7,172 bases of DNA from contig JAEWHQ010000160.1 in the NCBI GenBank assembly GCA_023387715.1, forward strand, positions 1 to 7,172, given 5' to 3'. A model generated the notes under the pieces. The model saw only the letters and a program-made list of their open reading frames with translations. It made no database searches and had not been told where the DNA came from. A program made the position numbers and the translations under genes. Below, piece by piece: positions 1 to 5,174 of the stretch. This stretch comes from Pseudomonadota bacterium. GTDB lineage: Bacteria > Pseudomonadota > Alphaproteobacteria > Rhizobiales > Rhizobiaceae. Numbering within the stretch: the stretch's first letter is position 1; each line of letters starts with the position of its first letter.

Positions 1-220
1 GAGCCGATGCGCCCACTTCGCTCTCGGTCAGAAAATCGACCGTACCGGCAAAACGGGTTTTGAGATTATCGGTTGGAAAACGATTGATCGCATGGATGCC
101 GGATTTGCCGCTTGTCAGCGCATTCCAGTTATCCTGTTTGCCCTGACCAAGGGATGAAACAACCCCGGCACCGGTGATTGCGACCAGAGGACGACCGAGG
201 TGATCGAGATATTTTGTCAT
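1..220 (-). CDS. fabF1XL: Beta-ketoacyl-ACP synthase, fabF1XL-like (N-terminal 73 residues only)
   Basis: This is the 5' end of a second ketoacyl-ACP synthase; the rest lies beyond the left edge of the window. The family condenses malonyl-ACP with an acyl-ACP in the cytoplasm. The visible protein starts MTKYLDHLGRPLVAITGAG and continues with a VVSSLGQGKQDNW stretch, the usual N-terminal strand and glycine turn of FabF-type synthases. The longer N-terminus and the wording around KSGIHAI fit, from memory, the rhizobial FabF1XL branch. The gene follows the fabF2XL-like gene by about 11 bases. A purine-rich ribosome site (GGAAGAGG) lies directly after that gene's stop codon, so the two are surely co-transcribed. 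Two consecutive ATG codons (position 223 or 220) could serve as start; I chose 220. The catalytic Cys and His residues are outside the window, so activity cannot be judged. The inferred role is elongation of the C26-C28 chain carried by AcpXL. Confidence 0.88.
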   Translation of the reverse strand, partial: MTKYLDHLGRPLVAITGAGVVSSLGQGKQDNWNALTSGKSGIHAINRFPTDNLKTRFAGTVDFLTESEVGASA

Positions 221-231
221 CATCCTCTTCC

Positions 232-1380
232 TTATGCTTTAACCAGTTTGGCAATGCCTTCAGCGCGTGAAGCGCCGATTGTAGTGGCAAGGGCAGAGGC
301 AATATCTGCTTGATCTGCCAGAGCTTTACCCTTCCAGACGCTCAATGCAGCCAAGGCAACAGTCAACGGGAACTGTGCTTCGCGCAAGTGGCCGGTCAGG
401 CTGGTGACATCCTGATAATTGATTTTTGCAGCTTCAAGCGCTGCTTTTTCAGCCGCAGTTGCCTGATGTGCGCCTGATACACCGGAAACGGTGATATCGG
501 CACTGCCTACACGCGCCAGCATGTCGCTGATCACGGCTTGCAAATCGCTATTAGCGCGCTGAATTTGTGAGGTTAACACTTCTGCAATTTCGGCATAGGC
601 GCGTGCGCCACGCGCTTTGGCATGGGCTTCGCTTTCAAGTACTAAGAAGACGCCGCCGGAGCCTGAAATCATGCCGCCGCCGGCAGAACCTTCACGTGAC
701 CAGACCGGTGCCCAGCCATCATGTTTCAGCAGGCCGCCAAGCTCATGGCCGAGAATCATGTCGAAATGTTCGGCATTGTAAGAGCCGCCCACCAGCGCAT
801 GGGTGCTCTGACCAGAGTGGATGCGTGCAGCAGCGGTTTCAATCGCCGAAATGCCGGAGCCTTCTTCACCCATAAAGGTGCGGGAAGAACCGGTTACTTT
901 GTGAACGATAGAAATATTTCCGGCGAGCAGATTGGAAAGCTGCGCCAGAAATAAGGTTGGCCGTAATTCCGTTGACAATTTGTCATTGAGCATCAGGCCG
1001 CGGTTTTCATTCACGCGGCCTTCGTCCAAAATTTGAGTGTCAACGGAAATATCACGTTCACCGCCACCAGCACCGACCACCATATCCATGGTCGCGCAAA
1101 GGTTCTCATTATCCTTGATACCGGAATCTTCCAGCGCAAGACCGGCAGCATAAGTGCCGAGCCTTTGCCATGTTTCCATCTGACGCTGATCGCTGCGCTT
1201 CGGAATTTGGCAATTCCAGTCAACTTCACCAAGCTTATGCACCACATATGGCGCAAATTCAGTTGTTTCCAACTGCGGCTTTGTATCGGTTGAGCTGAAA
1301 GCATTCCAATGCGCTTCAAGACCTTCACCAAGGGAGGAAATGATGCCAATTCCGGTTATGAGAACTTTATTGCTTTGCAT
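232..1380 (-). CDS. fabF2XL: Degenerate beta-ketoacyl-ACP synthase, fabF2XL-like (active-site Cys replaced)
   Basis: This is a 382-residue thiolase-fold protein of the FabF family, second in the acpXL operon. It opens with the usual KVLITGIGIISSLGEG strand and turn. A hand alignment with E. coli FabF runs without gaps through the nucleophile elbow. There FabF has ACTSG with Cys163, and this protein has EEGSG with Glu173. FabF His303 aligns with Gly300, and FabF Lys335 with Thr326. Only the second catalytic His is kept, as His331 in SLTGHL. The C-terminal FGFGGTN loop is also lost; the protein ends TTIGASRAEGIAKLVKA. As it stands it should not condense acyl chains on its own. By analogy with the KS-beta or chain-length-factor subunits of type II polyketide synthases, it could be the inactive half of a heterodimer with the downstream fabF1XL-like synthase; this is inference. 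The frame is intact and the length normal, so it does not look like a decaying pseudogene. The ATG start matches the family; its ribosome site is weak, with GGAG lying 16 bases upstream. Confidence 0.85.
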   Translation of the reverse strand: MQSNKVLITGIGIISSLGEGLEAHWNAFSSTDTKPQLETTEFAPYVVHKLGEVDWNCQIPKRSDQRQMETWQRLGTYAAGLALEDSGIKDNENLCATMDMVVGAGGGERDISVDTQILDEGRVNENRGLMLNDKLSTELRPTLFLAQLSNLLAGNISIVHKVTGSSRTFMGEEGSGISAIETAAARIHSGQSTHALVGGSYNAEHFDMILGHELGGLLKHDGWAPVWSREGSAGGGMISGSGGVFLVLESEAHAKARGARAYAEIAEVLTSQIQRANSDLQAVISDMLARVGSADITVSGVSGAHQATAAEKAALEAAKINYQDVTSLTGHLREAQFPLTVALAALSVWKGKALADQADIASALATTIGASRAEGIAKLVKA

Positions 1381-1437
1381 GGTGGCTTCGTATGATCTCC
1401 ACGGCTGATAAGGTGTTTAAACGTAGGCTTCAGCCAA

Positions 1438-1716
1438 TTAAGCCTTAGCAGCAACCAGTTCGTCGATTTTTGCGCAGAGGTTTTTCAGCACAAAATATTC
1501 TTCGGTCGGTGCTTTGCCTTCGTTTACTTCCTGAGTCCACTGTTCAAGTGGAATTTTGATGCCGAATGCTTTGTCGATTGCGAAAACGATATCAAGGAAA
1601 TCGAGGCTGTCGATGCCCAGATCGTCAATTGTATGGCTTTCTGGAGTGATTGTATCGCGATCGATTTCACTGGTTTCGGCAATAATATCTGCGACTTTGT
1701 CAAAAGTTGAGGACAA
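1438..1716 (-). CDS. acpXL: Acyl carrier protein AcpXL for very-long-chain fatty acids of lipid A
   Basis: AcpXL carries the growing C26-C28 (omega-1)-hydroxy fatty acid that LpxXL transfers to lipid A in rhizobia, Brucella and relatives. The 92-residue product begins [19 protein letters not shown] and contains the phosphopantetheine site [12 protein letters not shown], with the modified Ser at residue 37. The C-terminal half ([14 protein letters not shown], then [16 protein letters not shown]) is characteristic of AcpXL rather than AcpP. I chose the TTG at 1716 as the start. It gives the family's usual 92 residues, it matches the N-terminus I remember for orthologues, and AAAGGAA sits 7 bases upstream. 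An in-frame ATG at 1782 would add 22 basic residues unlike the family and overlaps a likely -10 box. The gene leads a leftward operon. The fabF2XL-like gene follows after 57 bases, with no fabZ between them. Confidence 0.96.
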   Translation of the reverse strand: MSSTFDKVADIIAETSEIDRDTITPESHTIDDLGIDSLDFLDIVFAIDKAFGIKIPLEQWTQEVNEGKAPTEEYFVLKNLCAKIDELVAAKA

Positions 1717-1780
1717 GATCTGTTTCCTTTTTAGGCTTTTGCCTTCCGGCTTTACGAATTTTCGTTCGCAATATGCAAAC

Positions 1781-1809
1781 ATTTAACGCGTATGTAGCGC
1801 TTTTCTCAA
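1781..1809 (-). promoter_or_regulatory. Candidate sigma-70 type promoter of acpXL operon
   Basis: On the minus strand TTGAGA (1804-1809) and TTAAAT (1781-1786) are separated by exactly 17 bases. That matches housekeeping promoter spacing, with reasonable similarity to TTGACA and TATAAT. Transcription would begin near 1775, leaving a leader of about 60 bases before the TTG start of acpXL. The upstream in-frame ATG at 1782 overlaps this -10 box and so would not be in the message. The call rests on sequence resemblance only. Confidence 0.4.
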
Positions 1810-1832
1810 AATAGGGAAAGCCTCAATACGCA

Positions 1833-1860
1833 CCGGATCATACGGTTGGGTATAATCCGG
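1833..1860. repeat. 28-base dyad upstream of acpXL promoter
   Basis: CCGGATCATAC and GTATAATCCGG form an inverted repeat of 11-base arms around a 6-base centre, with one mismatch. Read as minus-strand RNA the mismatch becomes a U-G pair, so all 11 pairs could form. It lies about 25 bases upstream of the candidate -35 box of acpXL and no T-run follows. An activator or repressor site, or an RNA hairpin of a longer leader, are both possible. Confidence 0.55.
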
Positions 1861-1894
1861 TTTAACTATGTTCATTATAGCGCAGTTCATGCTC

Positions 1895-1934
1895 AGAGCA
1901 TTTATAGTGTCTGTTGAGACAGTAAAAATGCTCT
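1895..1934. repeat. 40-base imperfect palindrome with AGAGCATTT/AAATGCTCT ends
   Basis: Two 18-base arms (1895-1912 and 1917-1934) flank the 4-base loop GTTG and pair at 16 of 18 positions. The outer nine pairs, AGAGCATTT with AAATGCTCT, are perfect. Neither strand carries a T-run after the hairpin, so it is not a standard terminator. The ends resemble, from memory, dispersed palindromic repeats common between genes of Rhizobium and Brucella relatives that begin with AGAGCATTT. One copy in the window cannot prove that. Confidence 0.6.
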
Positions 1935-1971
1935 CTTCATGGCTTGCGCATTTCATCTATCTGAAAACCGC

Positions 1972-2000
1972 TACATAGGCTTCAGGATGCGACCTATATA
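1972..2000. repeat. Small inverted repeat with 8-base arms
   Basis: TACATAGG (1972-1979) and CCTATATA (1993-2000) can pair around a 13-base loop. As minus-strand RNA all eight pairs form if one U-G pair is allowed. A short TTTT lies several bases beyond the hairpin on the minus strand. It might act as a weak terminator for kdgK, but the spacing is poor. Confidence 0.25.
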
Positions 2001-2013
2001 ATTGCTGTTTAGC

Positions 2014-2030
2014 GAATTTGAAGCAAATTC
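2014..2030. repeat. Perfect 17-base dyad GAATTTG-aag-CAAATTC
   Basis: GAATTTG and CAAATTC are perfect inverted repeats around a 3-base centre. A partner GAATTTG occurs again at 2056-2062, with CAAAT at 2072-2076 facing it at wider spacing. The compact symmetry looks like a protein-binding operator more than a terminator, since no T-run follows. No nearby start codon shows which gene it would serve, apart from acpXL about 300 bases away. Confidence 0.45.
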
Positions 2031-2117
2031 TAATAAGTTATATCCTTTTTCGCGTGAATTTGATCTTTAGACAAATATAAATTGAACAAAGATGCAAAAT
2101 TGAGGCGCTTTAGGTGT

Positions 2118-3035
2118 TTATCTCATAAATAAATCGTGAGCCGTTTGCATTGGCATCAGTGCGCCACGACATTCCACAACGCGGGCAGCCACCTGATGTG
2201 CCTGTGCTGCGGCTTCCTCTGCTGTGGCACCCTTCAAACGGGCTGCCAGATAGCCGCCATTGAAACTGTCACCGGCACCAGTTGTATCAATGGCATTGGC
2301 TTTGACGGATGGCACCAGCACCTGTTTGCCTTCAAACTGCACAATTGCCGGATCGGTGCCGTCTTTTACGATGATTTCTTTAACACCAAGAGCTGTGAGG
2401 CGCGCAGCGCAAGCCTGACCATCCGCATCGCCGAAAAGTGCCTGTTCATCCGGCAATGTCGGCAGAGCGATATCACTGCTACGCATTGCTTGCGTGATTA
2501 ATTCGCGCGCAAGATTATGATCCGGCCACAGGGCGGGACGGAAATTAGGGTCAAAAGCAATTTGCGCGCCCTCAGCGCGGCATTGTCTGATGACCTCAAG
2601 GAAGGACTGGCGGTGTTCAGGCAAAATAATAGCCAAGGTGATGCCGGAAAAATAGATCATTTTCCGTGTTTTCAGGCTTTGCAGCAGGTGGGCGGGATCT
2701 TCAGCCAGACGACGGGCAGCAGAATCATTACGCCAATAGGTGAAAGAACGCTCGGCTCCGGTCAATGTGATGGCATAGAGGCCGGGGCGGGCACCTTTGA
2801 TGATCGGGCTCTTATCGGTGGCAATGCCGTTTTCATTGAGAAAAGCCATTTGCTGGTTGGAAAAAGCATCATCGCCAAAGGCGGTAATATAATCGACAGC
2901 AAAATCAGATTGCATCAATGCGCGCACATACCAGGCCGTGTTTAACGTGTCGCCGGCAAATCCCATATGCCATTGCGTGTCGTTTTGGCCGGAAAGTTCG
3001 ATCATACATTCACCGACAGAGGCAAAGCCGTGCAT
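2118..3035 (-). CDS. kdgK: 2-keto-3-deoxygluconate kinase (PfkB family)
   Basis: KdgK phosphorylates 2-keto-3-deoxygluconate with ATP to give KDPG, which feeds the lower Entner-Doudoroff pathway during breakdown of pectin, alginate or hexuronates. The 305-residue cytoplasmic protein has the PfkB N-terminal signature GFAGDTLNTA (25-34). It also has the KDG-kinase hallmark SFTYWRNDSAAR (97-108), the FDPNFRPALW stretch (161-170) and the C-terminal DTTGAGDSFNGGYLA signature (250-264), where Asp256 is the expected catalytic base. Those middle motifs separate it from ribokinase and fructokinase. The ATG start has AAAAGGG upstream at good spacing. The gene is divergent from the DUF1045-phnM unit. 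No KDPG aldolase or uronate gene adjoins it, so it appears to be a single-gene transcription unit here. Confidence 0.92.
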   Translation of the reverse strand: MHGFASVGECMIELSGQNDTQWHMGFAGDTLNTAWYVRALMQSDFAVDYITAFGDDAFSNQQMAFLNENGIATDKSPIIKGARPGLYAITLTGAERSFTYWRNDSAARRLAEDPAHLLQSLKTRKMIYFSGITLAIILPEHRQSFLEVIRQCRAEGAQIAFDPNFRPALWPDHNLARELITQAMRSSDIALPTLPDEQALFGDADGQACAARLTALGVKEIIVKDGTDPAIVQFEGKQVLVPSVKANAIDTTGAGDSFNGGYLAARLKGATAEEAAAQAHQVAARVVECRGALMPMQTAHDLFMR

Positions 3036-3085
3036 AATGCTACCCTTTTTTATATGTAGTTTTCCCGATTATAATTTTGGATAAG

Positions 3086-3114
3086 CCTATAAGCGATTAT
3101 TACACTGCTGTCAC
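3086..3114 (-). promoter_or_regulatory. Candidate kdgK promoter
   Basis: On the minus strand GTGACA (3109-3114) and TATAGG (3086-3091) are spaced by 17 bases, a good -35 and a fair -10. This gives a leader of about 45 bases before the kdgK ATG. A perfect TATAAT also occurs a little downstream on the same strand, but without a recognisable -35. Confidence 0.35.
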
Positions 3115-3149
3115 CTTCGTCAGCCTGTCTTATTTAATATGTAAAGGCG

Positions 3150-3164
3150 TCCTTTAGAAAAGGA
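3150..3164 (+). promoter_or_regulatory. Hairpin enclosing the ribosome-binding site of the DUF1045 gene
   Basis: TCCTTT (3150-3155) and AAAGGA (3159-3164) are a perfect 6-base inverted repeat with a 3-base loop. The right arm is the Shine-Dalgarno sequence, 6 bases before the ATG at 3171. The stem is short and AU-rich, so any masking of the ribosome site would be weak. The ribosome site itself is clear and supports the ATG at 3171. Confidence 0.4.
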
Positions 3165-3170
3165 ATCATT

Positions 3171-3890
3171 ATGCGCTACGCTATTTATTTTACGCCTTCC
3201 TCCACGGATGCTTTGTTGAAGATTGCCAATAACTGGCTGGGGCGAAATGCTTTTACAGGCGAGGCGGTGCGTCGTCCGGCGATCAGCGGCCTGTCGGTTG
3301 AAGAGCTGGATAAGATCACGGTGTCTGCGCGACGTTATGGTTTTCATGCGACCATCAAAGCACCGTTTTATCTGGCACCTGATTACAAGGAAGATGATTT
3401 GCTGCGCGCATTGATGCATTTTGCCTCTTCGCTTGCACCGGTCACATTGCCGCGGTTGAAGATTACAGCGCTCGGCTCTTGTTTTGCTTTGATGCTGAAA
3501 GAACCGGTTCCGGCCTTGCAACAGCTGGCCAATGATACCGTGACAGCATTGGACAAGTTTCGTGCACCCTTAAGTGATGAGGATTTTGCCCGCAGAAACC
3601 CGCAATCACTTGCACCTGCTCAGTTGCGCAATCTGCAACAATGGGGCTATCCTTACGTATTCGACGAATTCCGGTTTCATATGACGCTGACGGATAAAAT
3701 CGAAGAGCAGGACAGGCCAAAAATTGCCGGTATTTTAGATAATTTCTTCGCGCCGGTTTTAACCGACAGTGTCGAGATTAATAATCTGGCTTTGTTTGTC
3801 GAACCGGAGCCGGGCGCGCCATTTGAAGTGCATTCTTTGCACCCACTGGCAAAAGTGAAGGTTTCGGCGCCTTTAGCGGGTCAGAGATAG
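3171..3890 (+). CDS. DUF1045 phosphonate-operon protein, 2H phosphoesterase-like
   Basis: This 239-residue cytoplasmic protein belongs to the DUF1045 family found in C-P lyase (phn) operons of alphaproteobacteria. It begins RYAIYFTP and contains RRYGFHATIKAPF (54-66) and EFRFHMTLTDKI (166-177). The two H-x-T motifs, His59-Ala-Thr61 and His170-Met-Thr172, are spaced as in the 2H phosphoesterase superfamily, which opens cyclic or RNA-type phosphodiesters. The biochemical role is not settled to my knowledge. A plausible one is hydrolysis of 5-phosphoribosyl 1,2-cyclic phosphate, the step done by PhnP in E. coli; this is inference. The start is supported by AAAGGA 6 bases upstream. phnM follows after 40 bases on the same strand. 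The usual partner phnN is missing between them. Confidence 0.88.
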   Translation: MRYAIYFTPSSTDALLKIANNWLGRNAFTGEAVRRPAISGLSVEELDKITVSARRYGFHATIKAPFYLAPDYKEDDLLRALMHFASSLAPVTLPRLKITALGSCFALMLKEPVPALQQLANDTVTALDKFRAPLSDEDFARRNPQSLAPAQLRNLQQWGYPYVFDEFRFHMTLTDKIEEQDRPKIAGILDNFFAPVLTDSVEINNLALFVEPEPGAPFEVHSLHPLAKVKVSAPLAGQR

Positions 3891-3930
3891 GCTAAGGGCA
3901 ATGGTTGGTTATTGAGCAGGATTGGATAGG

Positions 3931-5067
3931 ATGACGGAAACTGTATTAAAAAATGCCCGGCTTATCTTGGCTGATGAAATTGTGTCGGGATCTGTACAGT
4001 TTCGAAATGGGGTGATTACGGATATTTCCAGCAATGGCAGCGCCGTTGGTGAAGATATGGCGGGGGATTATATCACGCCCGGGCTGGTGGAGCTGCATAC
4101 CGACCATCTGGAAGGCCATTATGCGCCGCGCCCGAAAGTGCGCTGGAACCCGATTGCTGCCGTACAGGCGCATGATGCACAGATTGCATCATCTGGTATT
4201 ACCACGGTTTTTGATGCTTTGCGTGTCGGGCTTGATGCAGAAACAGAAATCGGCATTGCGGATATGCGCAAACTGGCGCAAGCGATTAAGCAGGGTGTGC
4301 AGGACGAGCGTTTGCGCGCAGACCATTTTTTGCATTTGCGCTGCGAAGTATCAGCTGATGATTGCTTGGATGCGTTTCATTATTTCGACAATGAGCCGCT
4401 GGTGCGCCTTGCCTCGCTGATGGATCATGCTCCCGGTCAGCGTCAATTTATGGATGTGGAGACCTATAAGGTCTATTACATGCGTAAGCTGAAAACGAGC
4501 GAAGAAGAGTTTCGCCGTTATTGCAATAAGCGGATGGATGATTCCAAGCGTAATTCGGATAAAAACCGCAAAGCGCTTTCAGTTCTCTGCCATGAGCGCA
4601 ATATCATTTTGGCAAGCCATGATGATGCAACGCTTGCCCATGTGGAAGAAGCGGAGGAGCAGGGTATTCGTATTGCGGAATTCCCGACCACTCAGGTGGC
4701 GGCCGAGGCATCGAAAAAGGCTGGCCTGTCTGTGTTAATGGGCGCGCCGAATATTGTGCGCGGTGGTTCACATTCCGGCAACGTGGCTGCACGGGATTTG
4801 GCCGGCACCTGCAATCTGGATATTATTTCATCCGATTATATTCCTTCAAGCCTGATGCAATCGGCTTTTCATCTGACCCTTGATGTGCCGAGCGTATCGT
4901 TGCCGGAAGCCATGCGCATGATTAGCTATAATCCGGCGCAGAAGGTTGGTTTGACGGATCGCGGCGAGATTAAACTTGGCAAACGAGCCGATTTGGTGCG
5001 GGTGAAGCTGGTGGATAATATTCCGATTATCCGCACGGTTTGGCGCGAAGGGTCGCGGGTAATTTAA
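3931..5067 (+). CDS. phnM: PhnM, ribose 1-methylphosphonate 5-triphosphate diphosphatase
   Basis: PhnM removes pyrophosphate from alpha-D-ribose 1-methylphosphonate 5-triphosphate, giving the 5-phosphate that the C-P lyase PhnJ cleaves. The 378-residue product equals E. coli PhnM in length and aligns along its whole extent. It has the amidohydrolase metal motif HTDH (56-59), HLRCE (135-139), SLMDHAPGQRQF, ASHDDAT (228-234), EFPTT, LMGAPNIVRGGSHSGNVAA and SSDY (300-303, with the metal-binding Asp302). I chose the ATG at 3931, with AGGA about 9 bases upstream. A TTG at 3922 is in frame but sits directly on that ribosome site. The gene is downstream of the DUF1045 gene, and a strong terminator closes the unit. 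No phnG-L genes are in the window. Confidence 0.95.
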   Translation: MTETVLKNARLILADEIVSGSVQFRNGVITDISSNGSAVGEDMAGDYITPGLVELHTDHLEGHYAPRPKVRWNPIAAVQAHDAQIASSGITTVFDALRVGLDAETEIGIADMRKLAQAIKQGVQDERLRADHFLHLRCEVSADDCLDAFHYFDNEPLVRLASLMDHAPGQRQFMDVETYKVYYMRKLKTSEEEFRRYCNKRMDDSKRNSDKNRKALSVLCHERNIILASHDDATLAHVEEAEEQGIRIAEFPTTQVAAEASKKAGLSVLMGAPNIVRGGSHSGNVAARDLAGTCNLDIISSDYIPSSLMQSAFHLTLDVPSVSLPEAMRMISYNPAQKVGLTDRGEIKLGKRADLVRVKLVDNIPIIRTVWREGSRVI

Positions 5068-5092
5068 ACCTATCTAAGTTTTATTTCTTTTG

Positions 5093-5132
5093 CTGCCCGT
5101 TTATAATGTGTATGAGCGGGCAGTTATTTTTT
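5093..5132 (+). terminator. Rho-independent terminator after phnM
   Basis: CTGCCCG (5093-5099) pairs with CGGGCAG (5117-5123). Six inner pairs, two of them G-U, extend the stem to 13 pairs around a 5-base loop. TTATTTTTT follows directly. It lies 25 bases after the phnM stop codon and ends the DUF1045-phnM transcript before dusA. Confidence 0.9.
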
Positions 5133-5134
5133 GT

Positions 5135-5143
5135 TGTTATAAT
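5135..5143 (+). promoter_or_regulatory. Extended -10 promoter of dusA
   Basis: TGTTATAAT is a perfect extended -10 element (TG, one base, TATAAT). There is no good -35 box at 17 bases, as expected for the extended type, since that position falls in the terminator stem. Transcription would begin near 5150, about 25 bases before the GTG start of dusA. Confidence 0.6.
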
Positions 5144-5174
5144 CTATATGCAGACCAGACTGCCGGAGAAAACT

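Larger units (their letters stand above)
1717..2117. other. 400-base non-coding region rich in inverted repeats upstream of acpXL
   Basis: This region lies between the end of kdgK and the start of acpXL, both on the minus strand. I see no convincing gene in it. It is AT-rich and holds at least four separate inverted repeats, listed individually, plus a plausible acpXL promoter near its left end. No hairpin here is followed by a clear T-run on either strand, so I cannot point to the terminator of kdgK. The density of dyads suggests regulatory sites, a dispersed palindromic repeat or an unannotated small RNA; none of these is shown. Confidence 0.6.

Noticed and set aside
1717..1782. Upstream ATG extension of acpXL
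   Set aside because: It adds residues unlike the family, overlaps a likely promoter, and the TTG start has a better ribosome site.
1868..1978. Plus-strand ORF of 36 hydrophobic residues in the region upstream of acpXL
   Set aside because: There is no ribosome site before its ATG, no recognisable motif, and it runs through the 40-base palindrome; it is probably chance.
2517..2945. Long plus-strand ORF opposite kdgK
   Set aside because: It is a shadow of the kdgK coding sequence, with no start signal or recognisable family.
3922..3930. TTG start for phnM
   Set aside because: It lies immediately against the AGGA ribosome site, whereas the ATG at 3931 has proper spacing and gives the family length.
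5040..5174. N-terminal extension of dusA with an apparent membrane segment
   Set aside because: It overlaps the end of phnM, the terminator and the promoter, and the GTG at 5175 has a clear ribosome site.
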